From contig NZ_CP100416.1 of NCBI RefSeq assembly GCF_026017845.1, positions 2,784,874 through 2,848,873 on the forward strand: a stretch of DNA of 64,000 bases, read 5' to 3'. This DNA is from Amycolatopsis mediterranei. Its GTDB lineage: Bacteria; Actinomycetota; Actinomycetes; Mycobacteriales; Pseudonocardiaceae. The notes beneath the pieces were generated by a model. The model was not told the DNA's origin. It made no database searches and saw only the letters and a list, made by a program, of their open reading frames with translations. This document shows, piece by piece, positions 1-13,184 of this stretch. Both the position numbers and the translations under genes were made by a program. The number at the start of each line of letters is the position of its first letter. Position 1 is the stretch's first letter.

Positions 1-13
1 GAGAGGACTGCGC

Positions 14-3469
<3,456 letters not shown>

Positions 3470-3591
3470 CCGGGGTAGCTCCACCGGGTGGTTGTGCACG
3501 GATTCACAGGTGGGCCGCATCCCATTCGCGAGAGAAAGCCGAGCCCCGGCGCGCACACTGTTACCGAGAAGACATCTTCCCGGGAGGTGCG

Positions 3592-4197
3592 GTGCGCATG
3601 CGTGGGTCCAGCGGGCGGATCGCCCGGTTCCGGCGCCGGTTGCTGCCGGGCCGAAACCCCCTGGCCCGGGCGGGCGACCGCGTCGAGGCGTTTCTGCTGC
3701 TCCTCGCCGTCGCCGGTGCGTTGCTCGCAATACCCTTCGCGGCGGCGTTCGGCTCCGAGACGTACGGGGCGCAGACGGCTCGCGCGGCGGAGGAGCGCAC
3801 GACCCGCCACCCGGCCACGGCCGTCTCGCTCGCCGCGGCGTCCAGCCCGTCGTACAGCACCGATGGCGCCGGCGCCCCGGCCGCCCAGACGACGGTCCCG
3901 GCGGCCTGGTTCGACGCGCGCGGCACCCGCCACACCGGCGACGTCCTCGCCGACCCGGGCAGTCCGGCGGGCACCCGCGTCGCGGTGTGGCTCGACCAGC
4001 ACGGCGAGCTGACCGGCGAGCCCCTGTCCGCCTCGACCTCGGCGGCCGACGGCGTGTTCGCGGCGATCCTGCTGTGGGCCGTGATCACCGGCGCACTGGC
4101 GGGGCTCTACGGCGCCACCCGGTTCGTGCTGGCCCGCTTCCACGCGGCGGCCTGGGACCGGGCCTGGTCCGCAGCCCGCCATGACAGCCGGTTCTGA
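3592..4197 (+). CDS. Rv1733c-like two-segment membrane protein
   Basis: Protein of 201 aa with a basic N-terminus, the motif GRNPLARAGDRVE, a first membrane segment at about residues 32-52, an extracytoplasmic Ala/Thr-rich region of about 85 aa with a ConA-like WFDARGTRHTG stretch, and a second membrane segment at about 145-168. This layout fits the actinobacterial Rv1733c family of unknown role. The GTG at 3592 and the ATG at 3598 are both possible after GGGAGG at 3582-3587. Its stop is two bases from the stop of the convergent Smr gene. Confidence 0.7.
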   Translation: MRMRGSSGRIARFRRRLLPGRNPLARAGDRVEAFLLLLAVAGALLAIPFAAAFGSETYGAQTARAAEERTTRHPATAVSLAAASSPSYSTDGAGAPAAQTTVPAAWFDARGTRHTGDVLADPGSPAGTRVAVWLDQHGELTGEPLSASTSAADGVFAAILLWAVITGALAGLYGATRFVLARFHAAAWDRAWSAARHDSRF

Positions 4198-4199
4198 GG

Positions 4200-4454
4200 T
4201 CACTTCCAGCGGAAGTGCACGAACACCCGGCCGAAGTTGTCCTTGTCCTTCTCGACCCGGTGGTAGAGCGCCTTGACGTCCTTGCGCTCGAGGAACCGCA
4301 GGACGTGCTTCTTCAGCTGACCCGACCCCTTGCCGGGGATGATCTCGACGAGCGGCGCCTTCTTGGCGACGGCCTCGTCGATGATCGCGCGCAGGGCCCG
4401 GTCGATCTCGCCCCCGCGGTTGTAGACGTCGTGCAGGTCCAGCTTCAGCTTCAC
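4200..4454 (-). CDS. Small Smr-domain protein
   Basis: An 84 aa stand-alone Smr domain, as found at the C-terminus of MutS2. It starts LDLHDVYNRG (the LDLHG-like element) and has the glycine loop IIPGKGSGQLKKHVLRFL at about residues 39-56 where classical Smr domains read HGxG. Smr domains are small nucleic acid-binding or nicking modules; the substrate here is unknown. The start GTG follows GGGAGGG. It lies downstream of a nested palindromic repeat at 4490-4604. Confidence 0.82.
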   Translation of the reverse strand: MKLKLDLHDVYNRGGEIDRALRAIIDEAVAKKAPLVEIIPGKGSGQLKKHVLRFLERKDVKALYHRVEKDKDNFGRVFVHFRWK

Positions 4455-4489
4455 ACGCCCTCCCGGGCTCGACGCCGTGCGGAAACAGC

Positions 4490-4604
4490 CGACACGCGTG
4501 ATTGACGGGTCGACACGCGTGATCCACGGGTCGACACGGCGGCGGGCCGTGTCGGCGCCCGATCACGCGTGTCGGCTTGCTGATCACGCGTGTCGGCTGC
4601 CGGG
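4490..4604. repeat. Nested palindrome built of 21-bp units
   Basis: Two direct 21-base units begin CGACACGCGTGAT at 4490 and 4511. A central hairpin follows (CGACACGGC 4532-4540, loop 4541-4545, GCCGTGTCG 4546-4554). Then come two inverted copies, ATCACGCGTGTCG at 4562-4574 and 4583-4595, again 21 apart. The three nested pairs share a centre near 4543. The last unit runs into the stop codon (4605-4607) of the metallo-hydrolase gene. Related arrays lie at 21600, 25753 and 55569. It may act as a terminator or protein-binding array; the function is not known. Confidence 0.85.
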
Positions 4605-5666
4605 TCACAGCGCTTGCCACCAGCCGTCCACCGCGGGTGGCTCGGCCGCGTCGATGCGCTCGCCCGGGCGGGGGATCGCCAGCGGGAGGTCGGCCTCCTT
4701 CGCCTCGCTCCACACGCGGTCGGCCGGCTCGCCCCACGGGTGCATCGCCAGCTGGAACGTCGCCCAGTGGACCGGGACCAGCAGCTTCGCCCGGACGTCG
4801 AGGCCCGCCGCGACGCCCTCCTCCGGCGTCATGTGGATGTCCGGCCACAGCGGGGCGTACGCGCCGATCTGGATCAGGGCCGCGTCGAACGGGCCGTGCT
4901 CCGCGCCGATCGCCGCGAACCCGTCGAAGTACCCGGTGTCACCGCTGTAGAACACCCGGTGCTCCGGGCCCAGCAGGGCCCACGACGTCCACAGCGTGTC
5001 GTCGTTCGTGATGCCGCGGCCGGAGAAGTGCTGGGCCGGTGTCGCGACGAACCGGACGCCCGCCACCGTCGCCTCTTCGTGCCAGTCGAGCTCGATGATC
5101 CGCTCGGCCGGGACGTGCCAGCGCTCCAGGTGCGCCCCGACGCCGAGCGGCACCAGGAACGGCGCCTCGGACGACGTCACCAGCGCGCGGACCGTCGCCA
5201 GGTCGAGGTGGTCGTAGTGGTCGTGCGAGATGACGACCGCGTCGATCCGGCCGAGGGCCGACAGCGGCACCGGCGGCTCGTGCAGCCGTCGCGGGCCGGC
5301 GAACGCCGCGGGGGAGACCCGGTCGCTCCACACCGGGTCGAGCAGCACGCGGGCGCCGTCGAGCTCGACCAGCGTGGACGCGTGGCCGTACCAGGTCAGG
5401 TGCAGGCCGTCGGCCGACTCGACCGGCGCCGCCGCGACCAGCGGCACCGCGCCGGCCGGTTTGCGCAGCTCACGGTGCTCGCCGAAGAACATCTCGCGGA
5501 AGATGGTGCGCATCGACGCCGCGGTCATCGGGTGCCGCGGCGCCGCGTTGCGGAACACCTTGCCGTCGAACTGGGGCGAGGAGCGGACCCGCTCGGCCCG
5601 CGCGCCGGTGGCCTTCGCGCCGAACGCCGCCGGCAGGTCGCGCAGGGCCGCGATCGTTTTCCTCAT
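4605..5666 (-). CDS. MBL-fold hydrolase, NAPE-PLD-like
   Basis: Metallo-beta-lactamase fold protein of 353 aa. The metal motif HDHYDHLDL, an upstream WYGHAS element, and later ATPAQHFSGRG, YSGDTGYFDGF and VPVHWATF mark the NAPE-PLD/UlaG-like branch, so a phosphodiesterase or lactonase on a lipid-like substrate is plausible. It starts nine bases after the desaturase stop, so the two are probably one operon and may act on lipids together. The substrate cannot be read from the sequence. Confidence 0.85.
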   Translation of the reverse strand: MRKTIAALRDLPAAFGAKATGARAERVRSSPQFDGKVFRNAAPRHPMTAASMRTIFREMFFGEHRELRKPAGAVPLVAAAPVESADGLHLTWYGHASTLVELDGARVLLDPVWSDRVSPAAFAGPRRLHEPPVPLSALGRIDAVVISHDHYDHLDLATVRALVTSSEAPFLVPLGVGAHLERWHVPAERIIELDWHEEATVAGVRFVATPAQHFSGRGITNDDTLWTSWALLGPEHRVFYSGDTGYFDGFAAIGAEHGPFDAALIQIGAYAPLWPDIHMTPEEGVAAGLDVRAKLLVPVHWATFQLAMHPWGEPADRVWSEAKEADLPLAIPRPGERIDAAEPPAVDGWWQAL

Positions 5667-5675
5667 GCCCCGAGT

Positions 5676-6692
5676 CTACGAACCCTTCCTGAGAGGCGCC
5701 CCAGCTTCGTGCAGGTGGGTGAGGGCCTGCCGGTAGGACTCGACGAGGCTCGTCTGCAGGTACGGGATGCCCAGCTCGGCGCAGTAGGCCTGGACGATCG
5801 GCTGCGCCCGCCGCAGGTGCGGCGACGGCATGCTCGGGAACAGGTGGTGCTCGATCTGGTAGTTGAGGCCGCCGAGGGCGACGTCGGTGACGGCACCGCC
5901 GCGGACGTTGCGCGAAGTCAGCACCTGCTTGCGGAGGAAGTCGAGCTCGGTGCGCCCGGTCAGCGTCGGCATGCCCTTGTGGTTGGGCGCGAAGATCGAT
6001 CCCATGTAGACACCCCACAGTCCCTGGTGGACGGCGAAGAACAGCAACGCCATCCCCGGGCTGAGAACGGTGAGCAGCGCGCTGAAGTAGAGGACGAAGT
6101 GCGCGGCGAGCAGGGCGGCTTCGGTGCCGCGGCGGCGCAGGCCCGGCTTGCGGACCGCGCGGATCCCGGACCAGTGCAGGTTCAGGCCTTCGAGGGTGAG
6201 CAGCGGGAAGAACAGGAAGGCCTGGTGCCGCCCGATGAACCGGGGCACGCCGCGGCTGGCCCGGGCCTGGTCCTTCGACCAGACGAGGATGTCCGGATCG
6301 ACGTCGGGGTCGAGCTCTTCGTGGTTCGGGTTGGCGTGGTGGCGGGTGTGCTTGTCCATCCACCAGCCGTAGCTCATCCCGATCCCGAGGTTCCCGGCGA
6401 GCAGCCCGGCGGTTTCGGTGGGCCGCCGTCGCCGGAACACCTGCTTGTGCGCGAGATCGTGGGAGAGCAACGCGATCTGCCCGAACATGACGGCCATGAA
6501 GCCCGCGACGGCGAGCTGCCACCACGAGTTCCCCAGCAGTGCAAAGGCCACCCAGCCGGCGCCGAACAGTCCGGTCACGACGGCGATCCGCGCGGTGTAG
6601 TAGCCGGGCCGCCGGGCCAGCAGGCCGGCGGCGGAGATGCGGTGGCTCAGCCGGGCGAAGTCACTGCCGACGAGGTTCTCTGTGGTGGTCAC
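5676..6692 (-). CDS. Membrane fatty acid desaturase (acyl-CoA/DesA3 type)
   Basis: Integral membrane di-iron desaturase of 338 aa. The three histidine boxes are HDLAH (78-82), HTRHH (115-119) and QIEHH (279-283), with hydrophobic segments between about 35-72 and 155-230. Such enzymes place a double bond in an acyl chain using electrons from a reductase encoded elsewhere. The GTG start reads MTTTENL. It is the first gene of a pair with the metallo-hydrolase at 4605-5666. Confidence 0.88.
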   Translation of the reverse strand: MTTTENLVGSDFARLSHRISAAGLLARRPGYYTARIAVVTGLFGAGWVAFALLGNSWWQLAVAGFMAVMFGQIALLSHDLAHKQVFRRRRPTETAGLLAGNLGIGMSYGWWMDKHTRHHANPNHEELDPDVDPDILVWSKDQARASRGVPRFIGRHQAFLFFPLLTLEGLNLHWSGIRAVRKPGLRRRGTEAALLAAHFVLYFSALLTVLSPGMALLFFAVHQGLWGVYMGSIFAPNHKGMPTLTGRTELDFLRKQVLTSRNVRGGAVTDVALGGLNYQIEHHLFPSMPSPHLRRAQPIVQAYCAELGIPYLQTSLVESYRQALTHLHEAGAPLRKGS

Positions 6693-6777
6693 GCCCCCGA
6701 GTCTTCGCGGTGGGCCCCCGCGCGGGAATCCGGCGCGCCCCAGGCGCTTTGCGGGGGCCAGCCCTACCGCGCCCGGG

Positions 6778-9159
<2,382 letters not shown>

Positions 9160-9195
9160 CGGGGTTCTCCAGCGTTCAGCGTCGGGCAGGTGGAA

Positions 9196-9453
9196 TCAAG
9201 CTACGGCGGGATTCGCGGCCAGTGCTTCTCGATTCCTGACGGCTTCGGTCGCCCGCCGGTAATCGTGCGGCGAAAGGCCATAAGCGTCCCGGAACCGGCG
9301 GACGAACAATGCGATGGGGAGGTCCGCCACGGCCGCGAGCGAATCGATGTCCAGCGGCAGTGCGCGCTCGCGGTCGATGCGGTCGCGGACGCGCCGCAAC
9401 AATGCCAGCTCACGGAAATGTTCCTGCGCGACTGTTTTCAAGCCGAGACACAT
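9196..9453 (-). CDS. Short AraC-like protein missing its second HTH
   Basis: An 85 aa protein. From about residue 14 it matches the AraC protein at 9905-10345 (LALLRRVRDRIDRE is identical), but after the first helix-turn-helix (YGLSPHDYRR) it jumps to the same kind of tail (VRNREA). The last 16 bases of similarity (9224-9239 and 9927-9942) are identical in the two genes. It looks like a duplicated copy that lost the second HTH by an in-frame deletion. It keeps an ATG and a GGAAAGGA ribosome site, so it may still be made. It could be functional or a remnant. Confidence 0.6.
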   Translation of the reverse strand: MCLGLKTVAQEHFRELALLRRVRDRIDRERALPLDIDSLAAVADLPIALFVRRFRDAYGLSPHDYRRATEAVRNREALAANPAVA

Positions 9454-9483
9454 GTCGGGGTTTCCTTTCCGCGAGCAGCGTGG

Positions 9484-9903
9484 TCAGCGCAGTTCCTGGA
9501 TGCGCAGGAGGTTGCCTGCCGGGTCGCGGAACGAGCAGTCACGGATGCCGTAGGGCTGCTCGACCGGCTCCTGGACGACTTCGGCGTTGCCCGCCTCGAG
9601 CTTGGCGAAGAGGCCGTCGAGGTCGTCGGTGGCCAGGTTGGCCGAGGCGTAGGTGCCCTTGGCCATCATCTCGGCGATCATGCGGCGCTCGTCGTCGGTC
9701 AGGCCCGGCGTCGCGGCCACCGGCGACAGCACGATCGCGGTGTCCGGCTGGTTCGGCGGGCCGACGGTGATCCACTGCATGTCGCCGTACTTGACGTTCT
9801 GGCGGACCTCGAAGCCGAGCAGGTCGCGGTAGAAGGCGAGCGACGCTTCCGGGTCCGTGTGCGGGAGGAAGCTCGAGTGAATGGTGACGTCCATGGTGGT
9901 CAC
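9484..9903 (-). CDS. VOC (glyoxalase-fold) protein
   Basis: A 139 aa single-chain vicinal oxygen chelate protein. It has paired beta-alpha-beta modules, with TDPEASLAFYRDLLGF near residue 16 and a closing FRDPAGNLLRIQE. Such proteins include glyoxalases, dioxygenases and drug-sequestering proteins; no specific metal or ligand set is diagnostic here. The GTG at 9903 begins just after the AraC stop at 9905, so the two genes are coupled. The ATG at 9894 is an alternative start. Confidence 0.82.
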   Translation of the reverse strand: MTTMDVTIHSSFLPHTDPEASLAFYRDLLGFEVRQNVKYGDMQWITVGPPNQPDTAIVLSPVAATPGLTDDERRMIAEMMAKGTYASANLATDDLDGLFAKLEAGNAEVVQEPVEQPYGIRDCSFRDPAGNLLRIQELR

Positions 9904-9904
9904 C

Positions 9905-10345
9905 CTAGGTGGCCGTCGAGGGCCGCGCTTCTCGATTCCTGATCGGTCTGGTGACCTGTTTGGCCACGCACGGCGGCATCCCGACGGTGGCCTCGGCCTG
10001 CTGCTCGCGGTAGACGCTCGGGGGTGTGCCGACCAGCTCGGCGAACCGGGTGCTGAAGGTGCCCAGCGACGAGAAGCCGACGGTGAAGCAGACCTCGGTG
10101 ACGCTCAGTTCGCCCGTGCGCAGCAGGGCCATCGCCCGTTCGATCCGCCGCGTCATGAGGTACGAATACGGTGACTCTCCGTACGCTCGCCGGAACTGCC
10201 GGCTGAGGTGCCCGGCCGACATGTTCACGCCACGGGCCAGCGCCTCGACGTCGAGGGGCTGGGCGTACTCCCGGTCGATCCGGTCCCGGACCCGGCGCAG
10301 CAGCGCGAGGTCACGCAGGTACTGCGCCGTGGCGGAGCTGGTCAC
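9905..10345 (-). CDS. AraC-family regulator (DNA-binding domain only)
   Basis: The open frame runs upstream to 10720 only as a shadow of the LysR gene. The GTG at 10345 gives 146 aa beginning MTSSATAQYLRDLALL. Two helix-turn-helix motifs are seen (VEALARGVNMSAGHLSRQF, then VTEVCFTVGFSSLGTFSTRF), the complete AraC DNA-binding domain without a sensory domain. It is first in a minus-strand operon with the VOC protein, a truncated AraC copy and the UvrA-like ATPase, and probably controls that operon. Confidence 0.82.
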   Translation of the reverse strand: MTSSATAQYLRDLALLRRVRDRIDREYAQPLDVEALARGVNMSAGHLSRQFRRAYGESPYSYLMTRRIERAMALLRTGELSVTEVCFTVGFSSLGTFSTRFAELVGTPPSVYREQQAEATVGMPPCVAKQVTRPIRNREARPSTAT

Positions 10346-10392
10346 GCTCGGATCCTGCCACAAGGACGGCCTTCGCGGTGGCAACGCGGTGG

Positions 10393-11283
10393 TCAGCGGA
10401 GTGCTTCGCGGAGCGTCTCCCGCAGCCACTGCTGGGCCGGGTCGGCGTCGAGGCGGGCGTGCCAGGACAGCCGGACCTCCATTTCGGGCAGGTCCGCCGG
10501 GACCGGGAACCAGCGGAGGCCGAGGGCGGCGCCGTACTGCTCGGCGAGGCGCTGCGGCAGCAGCCCCACGTAGGGGCTCGAAGCGATCACGAGCGCGGCG
10601 ACGGCGGCGGTGGGCACGACGGCGGCGACGTGGCGGCGCAGGGCCGCCGTTTCGAGCACGTCGTCCAGCGGCCCGCGGGCCAGGCCGCGGCGGGAGGCCG
10701 AGACGTGCGGGTGCCGGCACAGCTGCGCGAGCGTCGGACGGCGGTGCCGGCCCAGCGGGCTGTCCGCGCGCACCGCGGCCACCAGGCGTTCGCGGTACAG
10801 CACGGCGGTCCGGATGTCGGGTGCCGGCTGCCCGCCCACGCCGATGTCCAGGTCGATCGAGCCGTCGCGCAGGGCCTCGGTGCTTTCGCTGCCTTCGGCC
10901 ACGAACCGCAGGGTGACGCCCGGAGCGGCCGCCGCCGTGGCCTCGGCCGCCGCGGTCGCCAGGGTCGCGGCCACGCCGTCGTTGATGCGGATCGTGAAGG
11001 TCCGCTCCAGGGCGGCGAGCGAAAAGTCGGTGTTGACCAGGGACGCCGCTTCCTCCAGCAGCGAGCGCACCCGCGGTGCCGTGCGCAGCGCGAACGGCGT
11101 CGGGGCCAGCCCGCGCCCGGCGCGCACCAGGATCGGGTCGCCCATCGCCCGCCGCAGCCGGCCCAGCGCCCGGCTGGTCGCCGGGATGGACAGGTGCAGG
11201 CGCTCGGCCGCCGCCGTCACGCTCCCGTCCCGCAGGAGCGCGTCGAACACGCGCAGGAGGTTCAGGTCGAGCTGCTCGGGCAC
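10393..11283 (-). CDS. LysR-type transcriptional regulator
   Basis: A 296 aa LysR protein: N-terminal winged HTH (LLRVFDALLRDGSVTAAAERL at 9-29, in two parts) and a two-lobed substrate-binding domain. The GTG start lies 75 bases from the start of a divergent MFS exporter, the usual LysR arrangement in which the regulator acts from the shared intergenic region. TTGC-N7-GCAA at 11286-11300 fits a LysR T-N11-A box. The inducer is unknown. Confidence 0.9.
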   Translation of the reverse strand: MPEQLDLNLLRVFDALLRDGSVTAAAERLHLSIPATSRALGRLRRAMGDPILVRAGRGLAPTPFALRTAPRVRSLLEEAASLVNTDFSLAALERTFTIRINDGVAATLATAAAEATAAAAPGVTLRFVAEGSESTEALRDGSIDLDIGVGGQPAPDIRTAVLYRERLVAAVRADSPLGRHRRPTLAQLCRHPHVSASRRGLARGPLDDVLETAALRRHVAAVVPTAAVAALVIASSPYVGLLPQRLAEQYGAALGLRWFPVPADLPEMEVRLSWHARLDADPAQQWLRETLREALR

Positions 11284-11285
11284 AG

Positions 11286-11300
11286 TTGCAGCATACGCAA
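11286..11300. promoter_or_regulatory. Candidate LysR box
   Basis: TTGC at 11286-11289 and GCAA at 11297-11300 form a dyad with a 7-base spacer, matching the T-N11-A pattern of LysR operators. It lies just outside the LysR start, in the gap shared with the exporter gene. Confidence 0.5.
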
Positions 11301-11358
11301 ACGTCTATTGCCGAAGTTGCGTCGCGCGCAGTGGTTCCCCGTTCCTACCGTCGAGCTC

Positions 11359-12822
11359 ATGTCCTCTTACCCCTCGCTCCGCGCCCCCGTGTCCCACCGC
11401 GGCCTGCTCACGCTTATGTGCGCCGCGGTCGTGCTCGTCGTCGGGATGGTCGCGGCGATCAACCTCGCCGTCCCGCTGTTCGCCGCGAGCGCGCTGCACC
11501 CGTCCGCGCCGGCCCTCGTCTGGATCGTCGACACCTACGTGATCGTGTTCGCCTGCCTGGTGATCCCCGCCGGTGCCGCGGGCGACCGGTTCGGCCGCAA
11601 AGGCGTCCTGCTGACCGGGCTCGGGCTGTTCGCCGCGGGCACGCTGCTGTCGGCGGCGGCACCGGACGTCGCCGTCCTGCTCGCCGGCCGGGCGCTCACC
11701 GGGATCGGCGCGGCCGCGGTGCTGTCCAACTCGCTCGCCGTCCTGCTGCACGCCGTGCCCGCCGAGCGCACACCGGCGACGATCGCCACCTGGGCGTCGA
11801 TGACCGGGATCGGCGGGGTGGCCGGCAACGTCGGCGGCGGCCTGGTCCTGACGGCCGGCTCGTGGCGCTGGCTGTTCGCCGCCGCGGCGGCGGTCTCACT
11901 GGGGCTCGCCGCCCTGGTCGCCCGGGGCACGCCGGTGTCGTCGCGCCACGACCGCCCGCTCGGCCCCCTGGCCGCCGTGCTGCTGACCGGGGCGTCGGTC
12001 GCGCTGCTGCTCGGGATCGTCCAGGGTCCGGAGGCGGGCTGGGGCAGCGCGGTCGTCGTCACCGCGTTCGCCGCCTCCGCCGTCCTGTTCGCGGCGTGGG
12101 TGGGCACCGAATTGCGGTCCGCGCACCCGCTGCTGGACCCCCGGCTGTTCCGGATCGCCGGCCTGCGCAGCGCCTGCCTCGGGCTGACCGCGATCTTCTT
12201 CGGCATGTTCGCGCTGTTCTACGTCAACGCGTCGTTCCTGCAGTACGCCAAGGGGTTCGGCGTGCTGGCGACCGGGCTGGGGATCGTGCCGCTGACGGTG
12301 CCGATCGTCCTCGGCGGACGGCACGTGGGGCGCCTGGCCGGGCGGATCGGCCTCGACACCGCCGTCGCGTGCGCGTTCGGGTTCGTCGGGGCCGGCCTGC
12401 TCGGACTGTCCACGAGCGACGCGGGCACCCCGTATGCCGCCTACGCGGCCTGGCTCGTCGTGACCGGGATCGGGGTGACGCTGGCGTTGCCGACGCTGTC
12501 GGGCGTGATCGCCGGTGCCCTGCCGCCGGCCCAGGCCGGGGTCGGCACCGGGCTGCAGGCCACCACCCGGGAGTTCGGCAGCGCGCTCGGCGTTGCCGTG
12601 GTCGGCACGGTGTCCACCGCGCGGTTCGCCGCCGCCTTGCCGCCGGACGTCCGCGGGGCGCACACCGTGGCCGAAGCCCTCGCCCGGGCGCCCCGCGCGT
12701 CCGACGTCGTCACGGCGTTCGTCGCGGGGACCGACGCCGGGCTGCGCGTCGCCGGGGTGGCGGTGCTCGTCCTCGGCGGTCTGGTCGTGGCGGAATCGCG
12801 GTGGTCGCGGCGCAAGCGGTGA
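11359..12822 (+). CDS. MFS exporter, DHA2/EmrB-like
   Basis: Proton-driven multidrug exporter of 487 aa. The long open frame begins far upstream, but the ATG at 11359 (MSSYPSLRAP) is the natural start before the first membrane helix. Motif A is seen as GDRFGRKGVLLTG, and about 13-14 hydrophobic segments follow, consistent with the 14-helix DHA2 group. It is divergent from the LysR gene that presumably controls it. A strong terminator hairpin follows at once. Confidence 0.87.
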   Translation: MSSYPSLRAPVSHRGLLTLMCAAVVLVVGMVAAINLAVPLFAASALHPSAPALVWIVDTYVIVFACLVIPAGAAGDRFGRKGVLLTGLGLFAAGTLLSAAAPDVAVLLAGRALTGIGAAAVLSNSLAVLLHAVPAERTPATIATWASMTGIGGVAGNVGGGLVLTAGSWRWLFAAAAAVSLGLAALVARGTPVSSRHDRPLGPLAAVLLTGASVALLLGIVQGPEAGWGSAVVVTAFAASAVLFAAWVGTELRSAHPLLDPRLFRIAGLRSACLGLTAIFFGMFALFYVNASFLQYAKGFGVLATGLGIVPLTVPIVLGGRHVGRLAGRIGLDTAVACAFGFVGAGLLGLSTSDAGTPYAAYAAWLVVTGIGVTLALPTLSGVIAGALPPAQAGVGTGLQATTREFGSALGVAVVGTVSTARFAAALPPDVRGAHTVAEALARAPRASDVVTAFVAGTDAGLRVAGVAVLVLGGLVVAESRWSRRKR

Positions 12823-12825
12823 AGA

Positions 12826-12857
12826 CCGTCCCGGGGGTTCCCGTGCCCCCGGGACGG
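12826..12857 (+). terminator. Terminator hairpin after the exporter
   Basis: A perfect 12-bp stem, CCGTCCCGGGGG (12826-12837) and CCCCCGGGACGG (12846-12857), with an 8-base loop starts three bases after the exporter stop. There is no U-tract, as is common in this kind of genome. Confidence 0.75.
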
Positions 12858-13184
12858 CCGTGCACCGGTGCTGCAAGAGGCGTGGCGTTCCTTCCGGCGG
12901 CATACCCGTCCGCCGGACCGATCTCCACGGCCCGTGCGCCCCGGCGGAGTGACCCGCCGCGGCGCTCGGCCCCGGGCCCCACCCGGTGCGCCGGAAGAAG
13001 GCCACCCCGGGGGCGTCGGGTTCCCTCGGGATGGCCCTCTCCTGGCCCGCCGGGCGCTCGTTCCTTCCGGACGCGAGGCGGGCAGGGGGACGCTGGGGCC
13101 GGCCACCACACCACCCAGCCGCGGAGGGGGAGTGGTGGCCGGCAAGGGACGGGGGCCGCCGCGCGCAGCCCCGCCCCGGCTTCG
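12858..13184. other. Gene-free gap with one strong inverted repeat
   Basis: I see no credible gene in these 327 bases between convergent genes. GCCGGCCACCAC (13098-13109) pairs perfectly with GTGGTGGCCGGC (13132-13143) around a 22-base loop; it is probably the terminator of the minus-strand reductase gene ending at 13185. The rest is GC-rich with short direct repeats and no clear signal. Confidence 0.55.

Noticed and set aside
10346..10720. A longer AraC protein with an N-terminal domain
   Set aside because: The added part overlaps the LysR gene in another frame and is low-complexity Pro/Arg/Ala sequence; the GTG at 10345 starts the conserved region.
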